A stretch of 64,000 bases of DNA, taken from positions 1,375,263 through 1,439,262 of the forward strand of contig VWZS01004784.1 in the NCBI GenBank assembly GCA_013397075.1, given 5' to 3'. Origin of the DNA: Rhabdornis inornatus. Its lineage: Eukaryota > Chordata > Aves > Passeriformes > Rhabdornithidae. A program made the position numbers and the translations under genes. Shown piece after piece: positions 28,340 to 38,153 of this stretch. How positions within the stretch are numbered: the first letter of the stretch is position 1; every line of letters begins with the position of its first letter. The notes under the pieces are model-generated. The model worked only from the letters and a program-made list of their open reading frames with translations. It ran no database searches and was not told the origin of the DNA.

Positions 28340-28838
28340 GAACCAAAGAATTGCTGAGGTTGGAAGGAATCTTTGGAGCTGATCTGATCCAGCCTCCTCC
28401 TCAAGCAGGGCCACCTAGAAGACATTTGCCCAGGATCAGTCCAGATGGCTTTTGAATATGTCCAAGGATGGGCACACCACAACCTCCTTAGACAATCTCA
28501 GCCAGTGTTCAGTCACTTATACAGTAAAAAATGTTTTCCATCACATTCAGAGGGAACATCCGGAGCTTCAGTTTGTGCCCATGCATTGTCTCTTGTCCCG
28601 TCACTGGGCAGATACTTAAAAAAGCGTGGGTCCATCTTCTTTTCCCCCTTCTTTGAGGAATTTGCACACACTGATGCAATCCACCAGTCTCACTCCAGCC
28701 TTCCCTTCTCCAGACTAAAGAGCTCTCTCAGCCTTTCCTCATATAAGAGATGTTCCACCCTGTCCTTACCACATAACACTGTAAGATTTTTAACATACTC
28801 TTTCTGGGCACCACCTTTCCCAATCTCAGTAGATGAGA
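28340..28838 (-). mobile_element. CR1 non-LTR retrotransposon, 3' portion, antisense
   Basis: The plus strand matches the reverse complement of CR1 in order: CCAGCCTCCTCCTCAAGCAG, TCCAGATGGCTTTTGAATAT, CAGTTTGTGCCCATGCATTG, TCTTGTCCCGTCACTGGGCA, and CAGCCTTTCCTCATATAAGAG. The CR1 3' end is at the low-coordinate side (about 28340) and the copy is truncated near 28838. The 132-codon plus-strand ORF here is antisense CR1 and not a gene. Divergence is moderate. Confidence 0.93.
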
Positions 28839-30379
28839 CTTAGTATGAAACTCTTACGTAATTTATTAAGAAAGTTTTATTTTTCACTTATCTATTTGCA
28901 TATTTATAAGCAAATTTAATGTGTGGTTTTCATTACTACTGGCACAGATTTCCACTGAATGCATTCACTACTAATCTGTGCCAACGAAACTCCTCTGCAC
29001 AGCAGAGAGTGATCAGAAAAAGACATTAGTAAGGTCAAAACAAATTCATCTTTAAGTGTGGCTCCCTGAAAAAAGTTTTGCAGTCGACATCCAAATCTCA
29101 TTAGAATGTAAGATTAGATAACTCAACAAAGGGAGCAGCTTTATCGAGAGCAATGGAATTGCTGCTCCAAATGATAAAAGAAGCGATGGAGTAGCCAATT
29201 CCTGTTAACAGGTGCGGCTCTGCTGATGCAGCAACAGTCACAACACCCACAGGATCTGCAACAGCAGGTTCTTGGCTACAGACTCCCTCCTGAGTGCTGC
29301 CTTGCTGCTTCTAAACAAGTAGGCAAAGCACTACAAACACACTTTACCTGCCAGCCCTGACAAGATGACTTCATAGGGACAGTGAGGCTTCAAAAACACA
29401 TTTGCTCTTGGCACATCTTCCTCTGACCTGCTCCACCAAAGCCCCAGAACTAAATGCCTGGGAACACGACCAGAGCTCGAAATTCTTCGCTGATGAGACA
29501 GGATGTCTCCTTTCTTCAGGAGCCATAATCAAAGAAATTCACCAATAAGGACAGAAAAACTATAATAAATATAGCATATATTAGTTGAGAACACAGGGAC
29601 AACATATTCTTCCAGCTTCATAGAATATTTCATTTTTTTCCACAACAAATTTCATTAGTTCACACTGAGATCCTACTGCTTATAAATCTACACTAAAAAT
29701 ACCTCTTGGCATTAAATTCGCTAAATTTCCCATTTTATTATCTAGTTTTCTGGAATGGAATGACTAGAGATCTGAACAGGTCTAAGTTTCCATTGACCCC
29801 GCTGAATGCCTAAAAGAACTAGCTTAAAAATTAAATTATGCCAAAGATATTTTTGGTTGGTTTGTTTTGGTTTGGGGTTGAGGTCTTTTGGGTTTTTTTC
29901 AAACTGCAATTTCAAAGAGCACTTCCAGGCCAATGAAACACCTTTACTTATAATTGTGGTAGCATCTAAGAGACACTAACTGATGGAGAGCCCACCTGCG
30001 ATGCAGAAGACTCAAATCCCTTGTTTGAATAAGATGGCCACACTAGACACACCAAATTACAAATATTAATCTGCCACAGAATATTCCTGGGAAAGTTTAT
30101 GAAAGAGATAAAAGATTTCTTCCCAGCGTCTGTCATCCAGTTCTCTGGACTCAGAGATCTCCAAATCCACTAAAATACTGTGGAATATCACATCTCCAGC
30201 ACGATCCCAGTTATTCAATTAGAATATTTAAAGCATGAGTAGCTCATTGCTGACAAATAGATAACAAAAAAAAAAAAAAGATATTTCTGCAACTCTGATC
30301 CAAAAGCTGTAGATTTGCCTGATCCTTCAGTGTTATAAAATAATTAATGTAAGCCATAGGCTACTGCCACACTATCATG
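28839..30379. other. Unique intronic sequence with a G/T-rich patch
   Basis: Nothing coding was recognised. A G/T-rich low-complexity patch lies at about 29853-29900 (TTGGTTGGTTTGTTTTGG). A 14-nt A run lies near 30267. Confidence 0.55.
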
Positions 30380-30545
30380 TTATTCAGTCACCAGCAGAAA
30401 TATCCTCCATTAATTCACTGAGCCCCCTTTTGAAATCCATTTATGATTTTATTATTTCTGCCTCACAACATCCTGTAGCAATGAGTAACACAATGTAATT
30501 ACTTGAGGAATAAAAAAGCACTTCCCTTTATACTTATTCAGAGCA
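30380..30545 (-). mobile_element. Ancient CR1/L3-like LINE fragment, antisense
   Basis: The plus strand has TTTTGAAATCCATTTATGAT, CCTCACAACATCCTGTAGCA, ATGAGTAACACAATGTAATT and AAAAAAGCACTTCCCTTTAT in order. This closely follows the antisense L3/CR1 pattern CCTCCACAACATCCTGTGGC, ATGAGTTCCACAATTTAACT and AGTACTTCCTTTTG. The element is well diverged, as expected for an old amniote insertion. Confidence 0.65.
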
Positions 30546-32211
30546 AGGGCTTGAACTTGGATCTTTCACACATAAGATTAGAGAGAGTCTCTCCCTGGAG
30601 AGATTCTCAGTCTCTCCTGTTGCAGCTCTTTTGTAGAATATAAATAATTCAAGAGGGATAGCTGGAGCTCTTACCTGAATTGTGGAAAATTAAAACAAAA
30701 CACAGCATGTTTTTTCTCTCTACATTTTGTTTGGAATTCCAATTACATCCTGAGAACATTTCCTCAAAAAGTTAGGAATTTGATAAATTGCCTTTTCTCT
30801 TTGCTTCCCTGTATCCAGCCAGAAAACAAGATGTATCCAAAAGTTCCCAGGTCTACTTACTAAAAGGAGCATCCCCAGTAGCCCAATTTTATCTATGAGA
30901 TCAACACATATACCTCTCTAGGAATATATGAATATACCTCTCTAGATATATTTAACAAGCACGTTCCTCACCCAAACATATCTGCAGCATCCATTGTCAG
31001 TGACCAGCCCAGTCCTCTCACAGCCAAACATTTGAATATCAGCAACTTGGGCAAAGCAGTTCCAATTTCAAGCTGAAAACACTGTGTGAATGGGGCACAG
31101 AGTGGGGATGTGCAGCACAGGTTGGACAGGAGCTACCTGCACATGGAAATGTGAACACCTGTGCTCCCACCATGCAACACCAAAATGAGGTTCTGGGGAG
31201 AATGCAGCCAAAGCCAAGATTTACCTCTGTCTTCAGAGATTCACAGGTATAAATAAAGCATGGGCATTTATTTTTAAAACAGCAGACTATCTAAAACACC
31301 ATTACAATCTGCAGTTCTGTTTTTATTCATTCGTTCCAATTCAGCAGGAATTTCACCAAGGAATAGGGATGAGAAGATGCAGGGGGAAGCACATTAATAA
31401 ATCATAAGTGTCATTAAAATTTGTAAACTAATATCTTCTGGGAAGTCTTGGCAATTAGTCTCAGAGCTTTCTTGGCAAACAAAAAATTAATAAATCCAAG
31501 AGGCCCCCTGTCTGATGACATCCCCGCCCCCACAGAAAGGTCACTAATGAAGCAATTAAGAGACACAACAAATGGACCATTCAGCAGGCTGGCTCACAAA
31601 AGACAAATGAGCTTCATGAAACAAGAGGACTAAGACATGTTAATAAGCAAAGGTGGGACTTAATCCATACACCACCCCAAGACACGTACAAAGGCTTTTA
31701 GACTCATTTGCTGGGCTAATACTCTCCACATGAATTTGCAGTGTCCCCCTTGGTCTCTACCATCCCTGAGGCAACATTAACATAATTAAAGCAAGGAACC
31801 ACCAGAAAGCAAAGGTATGAACATTACTATTCCCTTTTTGGAAAATCCTGTGGGATATAACAGGGCTAGGGAAACACTGGGAAGGATACAAATTAAACTT
31901 CGCTACAAAAGTTAGTCTTATAGTTAAAAAAATAAAGTATTAGAAAATGAAGTCTTATCTTTATTACCATTACTGATTTTGCCTAATCCTAAAGCATAGC
32001 CCTGAATTTAAGATAAGCCTATTAATTTTTATTATTGGCTCCCAAAACAAACACTTAAAACAGTTTTAACTCATATTATCCCTTTGTTGCAATGACAGCA
32101 CCTCCTTCTAGTTTGAACTGCAAAGAATGTGTGCTCTGGATACTACCTGGGACTCTGGCACATGCAAGGAGGGCTAAATCTATGGTTCATTCTGTTCAAC
32201 TCCTTGAATTC
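30546..32211. other. Unique intronic sequence, nothing recognised
   Basis: The only local oddity is a 14-bp exact repeat (ATATACCTCTCTAG) at 30908-30921 and 30932-30945. No ORF is of interest. Confidence 0.55.
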
Positions 32212-32235
32212 ATATATATATATATATATATATAT
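32212..32235. repeat. (AT)n dinucleotide microsatellite, 12 units
   Basis: Twelve uninterrupted AT units are followed directly by a T run. The array is likely length-polymorphic. Confidence 0.95.
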
Positions 32236-34542
32236 TTTTTAATTACCTTACGCCATCCCATTCAGCTACACACAGCCCAAGCAAATCTGAACAATCCCTT
32301 CAGTATATTTCCTGACATCCACAATGAAACATTTGTTTAGCTCACGTTATTTAACAAAGGGCCACAAAATCCGAATAATCTTCATTTGGGAGTAGCTAGC
32401 TCAGGAGTGAGCCAATATGCAGCTACTGTTCATGCCCCAAAGAATTCCAGTGTGGCTCCCATGCCAAGATGACATCTATGGTATCTGTGACTGCCAGCCA
32501 GGCTGAACTGGACCAGGGTAAACTGGACCACCAGTTTACTGTGGGGAAATGACTAATCATCAGGAGTACTGGAGGTTAAGAACTGCATAATTCTGGGATT
32601 TGCAGAAGGTGTGCACTGATTACAACTCAGGGTGCTGGGAGCCTTGAGGAACAACTCTCATCTCACAGAGTGGTCATCTGCTGCAGCTCCCCCCCTTGGT
32701 TCTTCAGCAAACATAGTCTGCACCTGACAGCTCTTAACCACGAAGATTTTCATAACTGGCTCCCAAAGCCTCAAAAAACTCACCATCATTAAGCCAAGCT
32801 ATTTATGAATTCTAACAAACAGCAACAGCAGAGATGCCAAACTTTTGGTTACCCTGGTTTTCAAATCCAAGAGAGATCAGGGTGCTTGCACACACAGCTG
32901 GCTCTTTTCCTCCATGCCCTAATAGCTGACTGCAGATACAAGAAACCCTTCTCCTCATCAGCACAGGATTTCTGCACTTTGCAGCATTATTAAAAAGTGC
33001 CAAAGAAGATGCAATAATGGGAAGCATTACTACTTTGAAAATCAGCTCCATTAATTTTACGCCTGAATACAATCATCCAGAAAATAGCACATATCGAAGA
33101 TGCATGTCATCAGCATAAAAGTGGAAAATTATAAATGTAATCAAATTTGACAATACTGAGAGGAGATGTCAGCTGCTGGTCATGGAGACTGCATTTCAAT
33201 ACAGCAAACGCCAGGAAAACTTCAATGCCCCAGTGGAGCCAAACCAGTACTAAACAAGAGGTTGTGGCACAAACCAGAATTTGCCATTCACAATGTAGTC
33301 TAAATAATACATTGACACAGGAATAGAAACACTCTTAAGAAAGCTCTGGCTGTGTCATGACCTATTGGAGGTTTAGCTTGTTTCACAGAGGACGATATGG
33401 AAATTTGAATCATGTGTTTGACTCTCCTGATCCCTGACTTCCTTACTCACCAGTCTTAGAAGGTGCTACATTTGGAGCAACCAGAATAAGCCTCAGTTCT
33501 CAAAGGGCCCTTGACACCACATTCACCCTTTCCCACCTAGAGCAGCCCTATCTGAAGCCGGCTCTACGTGCCACACACAAACCTAGGGCACAGAAATCAG
33601 CGTGAGCTGGGAAATTTTTGCCATGCTAGAGGTACACTGACACATGCTGAGGGTCTCTGGGGACTGTGGGAGGCTTAAGAGGCAATTCCATGGGAGGAAA
33701 CAACGTAAAGCCCTCTGGTAATTCAAACAGAACTGAATGAAACAGCAATGCACGACATAAGACAGCCTGCAACCAAGCTGAGGGGTTTTACTCCTCTCTG
33801 TTCCAAACTGGGGTTGCAGCTGCTGCATTTTGCAGCTGCCTCTATTAAAAAGCTGAAAGGTTTTTTTTTTTTCTAACTCAACAAAGAGACTAAGACAACA
33901 GACTAACCTCTTTAGGCACAGCAGCCACAAGAGTAAAAAAAATGCTTGGGGATTTTTGACTGCTGCCATGGAGACATGGTTTCCTGGTTAATAAACAAGA
34001 AAACAAAAAGGAATATATATACAAAAATTCCTTCATCAGCATTTTAGCCTCTTAAACAGAAAGAGTTAGTCACAATTCTGGGTTAATGCATGGGCCAGCA
34101 TTATGTACAATCAGATAATTTAGCTGGGACAACAGCCAGAGGAAGGGAACTCCAGGGGACTCATCTGAGGTGGGTAAAATGGTAGCAGGGACTCAGAGCT
34201 GACACATGCAATTGCTTGCACTTTGGAAGAAAATCTAAACTGCTCCCCGCTGCCCAATTAGCTGATGTGTTGCAGCCATGGCTGTGGCATTGACCATAAA
34301 TAGCACCTTGCTCACTTGCACCTCTCCTGTCTTCTGGATCACCCTGTTGTCTCTGTCTTCACCTGAGACTGAGAGCTCCCTTGAGAAGGAAGCTGTCTTT
34401 TTAGCTACTGCAATCCAAATAAATAAAATAAATTAATACATCCCTCAGTAATAAAAAAGGCAACAATGGAAAACCTTTTATTACAGTTATCTTAGCAGAA
34501 AGAAACCGCTTGATATACACTGGTGGAAACAGTTGAAAACAT
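32236..34542. other. Unique intronic sequence, nothing recognised
   Basis: A minus-strand ORF of 128 codons at 33583-33969 spans a T-run and has no domain. No repeat family was identified. Confidence 0.55.
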
Positions 34543-34596
34543 TTTAAGTATTACTTATCAACTTTAAGTATTAACATCAACTTTAAATACTTATCC
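34543..34596 (+). repeat. Three-unit tandem repeat of about 20 bp
   Basis: Units start at 34543, 34563 and 34582 and share TTTAAGTATTA...ATCAAC. The second and third units are slightly degenerate (TTTAAGTATTAACATCAAC, TTTAAATACTTATCC). Confidence 0.7.
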
Positions 34597-36514
34597 AGAA
34601 TGCCATGCTCCCACAACCCTATCTCATTATGTACAGCTTAAACAATTCCTGTGAAGAGCCTGGCACATACTCTTTAGAAAGAGAGTTCATTTTCATGACA
34701 GATCACTTCTCTATGCTTATAGTTCCTCATGGACAATGAAGTTTGATGCAGGGATCCTGGCCTACAAAGAGTTTGGGAATTAGAGGTGCTCCAACATCAC
34801 TTCAAATTAAAACCACGTAAGTTTACAGATTTAAATGGAAAATTGTTTTCCTTTTGTTGATGGAGAAGAGGTATTAGTGGGGTGAAAAAAATTCTACAGA
34901 AAGCATATAGCCATCCCTTAATCCATTTTTATTTAAAGCAGGCAGGATTCTTAACTACTAATTCTCTAGGCAATGAGAACTGATGAAGGGTTTGCATGTC
35001 TAAAAGCTTAAATAATTTCTACAGTTATATTTGTTGACCTATGAAAAAGACATCTCTCCAGAAATTCACAAATGATTCACACCATCACAAGTATACTAAA
35101 GTAGCAACAAAGTAGATTCCTTTCATAGGAGGAAAATTATCACCTCCACTCAACTCAATGGGAAAAACAAAAATCTAAACCACAACTGACAGGTATCTCC
35201 TGTGATGAAGAAGAGATGTGGCATTCGCAAGGAAGAGGGTGTGTGTGGGTGTGTGTTTTTTCCTTGAAGTTGGCTGCTTCAAGGCTGGCTCCTTCAGTAG
35301 CAATAGAGACCTTTTCTGTGATTGTTTGAGCCCCAGAAGCATGAATTTGGATATTAGAGCAATGTCTGTGTTCCTGCATTCAAATGCTGACTAGCATTTC
35401 CACTGTCAAAGCTCTTATCAGCCTGATATAGGAGCAGTTTCCAATGTAACTTCTAATTCTCCTCTCTTCCTCTGCTGCTCTCACTCCCTTTTTTAATTAC
35501 ATTCAGGATGTTTTCTTATTGATTTACTTGTTTTCGTATTTAGATGCAGGGATTAGAAATTCTTTTTATATGGCAATTCAGTTTTCTATTAAAGAAAGCC
35601 TCTCATGCTATAAACCCAGGGGGAACTGAGGAGGAGATTTTGATGCATGGAGCAGGTGGAGGCAAGATGGTATTTGGAGATTGCATTGCACTCTGCTCTA
35701 TCTCAGCATCCTCTGCTGTGATTCATTGCTCTCTGCCACAAAAGCCACACACTCCTCTCTTGTGGAAGCAACTATATTTGCCAAGTGGTCAGGGTAGGTA
35801 TCATACAGCACCACTGCTCAGATGGGCAGGACTCCTGGCTAGCAGAAAGGATTCCTACTATTTCCAGAATACAGGGGGAAAAAAACAAAAACAAAAACAT
35901 CTTTTGATACTTAGCTGAAGTTGCATTTATTTATTCATTTTGTGACCCATCTGGGGGCTCAAAGAGTCTACAAGAAGTAACTAAGGAAAGCAAACCTCTT
36001 GCCAGGAGACTTATGTTCATTCTGCAAACACAAATCCTACTTTTAAAATTTTCAGGGTCTCAAAAATGAAAAGAAAATATTGAAAAACACGAATTTAAAT
36101 AATGGAAAGATTCAGGGCCCTGAATGTGCAAATAGAACAGGAAATCCCAAGAAAAGGAATATTTCTCTGGCTTATTTCTTACACTTAGTATCTATTTGCA
36201 TTTCTACAATGTCCTTTGCAGAAAAACTCATAGATTCTCCCCAAGACTCCACACTCCCCTCAAGTAAAACATGGCTTATTCCTGATTTTTCCAAGCTGAA
36301 AGTAAGGTTTAGAGCCCAGGAGATCTACCAACTAGGTCTTACCCTGAGCTTTCCCCACAGACCTAGGAAAAGAACCTGAGAAGTTCTAACTTCTCACCTC
36401 TCTGAATCCCCAGGCTCCCCACTGGCCCCTATTTTCAGACACAGACCAGATGCAGAAGTGTTCCAGAACACACTGAAACACCCCCACAAAGCAGTTTGTT
36501 TTCCCAGCTGACCA
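34597..36514. other. Unique intronic sequence, nothing recognised
   Basis: A short GT-rich run lies at about 35239-35255. Chance ORFs reach 124 codons (35544-35918, plus) with no domain. Confidence 0.55.
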
Positions 36515-36740
36515 AGTGCTGGATGCTTTCAATTGTATTGATGATTAATTGCCTTTCTATCACTTTGGGAAATCTCCAAAAGGTGTGCTGCTATTACCTG
36601 TCTGCAGAGCTCGGGTGATGCTGCAAGCTCAGGATTAAGACAAGGTCTGCCTCTTTGTTACATTATTTATGCAGAGCAGATTGTTTGGCAATTACGTTTA
36701 AAGTACAATCACAGTGCCATTTGTACTTGCTAGGTAAAGA
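36515..36740. promoter_or_regulatory. Conserved-looking non-coding segment about 1.3 kb downstream of the exon
   Basis: The segment mixes homeodomain-like cores (GATGATTAATTGCC, GGCAATTACG), an E-box-like CACCTTT-related stretch and TTATTTATGCAGAGC. It has no repeat ancestry I can recognise. It looks like conserved intronic DNA. This is inference from sequence texture only. Confidence 0.25.
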
Positions 36741-37654
36741 GGCAGAAGTTTTTTAAGGCACTAATACCTTGAAAAGTACCAGGGTAAGTGGAAATGACTG
36801 TTCTCTCTTATTAGCTGCATGGTTATTTATACTTTTGCAGATTACCATGGTGCAGTGCAATTAGGCTTTTAAGTACTGTTCAAATGGAGAAGTTTCAAGA
36901 GCTCTACTGAATAATTAACCCTTAAATGCACTTTCAGGAATAAACATGCAGCAAATGGCCAAAGCCTGCTCCAAACAGAGGCTTTTAAATCACCTGTGAA
37001 GAAAGAAGGACAGGAGACCATCTGCCAGGAAGGGCTCACACCCAAGCAATGGCTACAATGCACTGACTGTTCCACAACTACACTTTGAGCAGGTTTCACA
37101 ATAGCTGTCATACACCAGGCAAATCTGAAACAAGGCACTTGGTCTCATCAGCCCCTTGCTGCCTTTTTTTTCTTTTTTTTTAATGTACCTAGGGTAAAAA
37201 AACACCTGATAGCAATTCTGTTAAAGGCACACCACTCCACAAGCAGGATGAAACTTTTTGGTGAATTCAAAGGTCAAGGAACTGACCTGTTTATAAGGGT
37301 GAATTTGGGGGTGAGGGGATTTTAAATTATTTCTTTATTTTAAATGCAGACACACACTTCCAAGCACACAACTCTGTCCAGAAGCATGTTTCCCCAGAGC
37401 AGGACAGCCCATCTCCCATGCCAGACCAGGAACAGGGCAGCTGTGTGACACCATCCAAGTACATCCACAGTGGAGAAGACACCAGCACCTCACTGTGGCA
37501 TCTCTAGTGCTTCAGCAGCTCTCTCCTTACAGCCCAACACACAGTCACTATCAAGATGACATCTTAGCTCACAGGAGTGAGGAATAATGCTAAGATCAGC
37601 TAAGATTATATCATACACTGTGTTTTATTCCATCTCAGGCACAGTTCTAGCAAG
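36741..37654. other. Unique intronic sequence, nothing recognised
   Basis: There is a T-rich patch near 37165-37180 and A-rich patches. No coding or RNA signal was seen. Confidence 0.5.
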
Positions 37655-37745
37655 TGTGTACCCATCTGTAGAGCCTGTTCTTGTTGCCAGCCTCACAGCA
37701 GAGAGAGGAAGGAAGTGACTGTCTAAGGACACCCAAAGGTGAGAA
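37655..37745 (-). mobile_element. Possible MIR-like SINE relic, antisense
   Basis: CTCACAGCAGAGAGAGGAAG, then GAAGTGACTGTCTAAGGACA and CCCAAAGGTGAG resemble the antisense MIR core (CAGAGAGGTTAAGTGACTTG, CCCAAGGTCACA). The similarity is short and diverged. Confidence 0.35.
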
Positions 37746-38004
37746 GGAAACCAAGCTCCTCTGCAAGCCAGGGAAGTGCCATTACATGATGAAACCCTCT
37801 TGTTTGCAGACCCCACATCATTAAAGGAATGTGTCCTAATCATGTATCCCTTTTCCAAAGAGCAGCTCCATCTGTCTCAGATTCTTTCCCAGCTCCCCCT
37901 CTGATGAACTCAGATACTCCCCCATGCCCACACCCCGGGCCAGCCCCCAGTTTGACAAGAGACACAGTGCAGCCCTGCATGGCAGCTGCTGTGAGCTCCA
38001 CAAT

Positions 38005-38014
38005 GCACATACCT
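38005..38014 (-). promoter_or_regulatory. 5' splice site after the exon
   Basis: On the minus strand the exon ends in AG and the intron begins GTATGTG, a good vertebrate donor. The exact junction is fixed by the GT at 38012-38011. It leaves an AG at the exon end that must be completed by A or G from the next exon to give arginine. Confidence 0.75.
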
Positions 38015-38080
38015 CCACAGTGAACTCTCCGTAACGCTGCCCAGGTTGAAGTCGTAGAGCTTTGTCAGAATGAGAATCAC
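38013..38080 (-). CDS. SORCS3: Internal coding exon of a SorCS-family VPS10P-domain receptor, probably SORCS3
   Basis: This is a 68-nt internal exon read on the minus strand from 38080 to 38013. Its first base starts codon GTG (phase 0) and it ends after two bases of an arginine codon. The peptide includes VILILTKLYDFN followed by LGSVTESSLWR. From memory this matches the start of the VPS10P ten-bladed beta-propeller of SorCS receptors, just after the propeptide. SorCS3 has F and V in YDFNLGSV. I recall SorCS1 with Y and I there, and SorCS2 is more diverged, so SORCS3 is the best call and SORCS1 the alternative. SorCS proteins are type I membrane sorting receptors of neurons. SorCS3 is known from postsynaptic sites and receptor trafficking. 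Both splice sites are strong, and three CpGs fall within these 68 bases in a CpG-poor background. The length is not a multiple of three, so skipping the exon would shift the frame. I saw no other exon of this gene in the window. Family assignment is firmer than paralogue. Confidence 0.75.
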
Positions 38081-38153
38081 CTGGAGAGGGGAAAGGGAGG
38101 GAGTGAGAAAGAGAGAAAGGGAAAAGAGGAGAAAAAAAAAATGTTGATGTTAG
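38081..38153 (-). promoter_or_regulatory. 3' splice site: branch site, polypyrimidine tract and acceptor CAG
   Basis: On the minus strand, CAG ends at 38081 immediately before the exon. It is preceded by a nearly unbroken C/T tract over about 38084-38140, ending in a ten-T run. A CTAAC motif at 38153-38149 would put the branch adenosine at 38150, about 70 nt upstream of the exon. No AG dinucleotide occurs on the minus strand between this motif and the acceptor, so there is a clean AG-exclusion zone. This is seen directly. Use of that adenosine is inferred. Confidence 0.75.

Larger units (their letters stand above)
1..38012 (-). other. SORCS3: Downstream intron (probably intron 2), 3' part outside the window
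   Basis: Sequence to the left of the exon is the following intron, at least 38 kb long. I looked on the minus strand for the expected next coding segment (STDYGTTYEKL-like) and did not find it. No acceptor followed by VPS10P-like coding sequence was recognised. Confidence 0.65.

Noticed and set aside
28445..28843. 132-codon plus-strand ORF
   Set aside because: It lies inside the antisense CR1 copy. It is the wrong strand of a transposon, not a gene.
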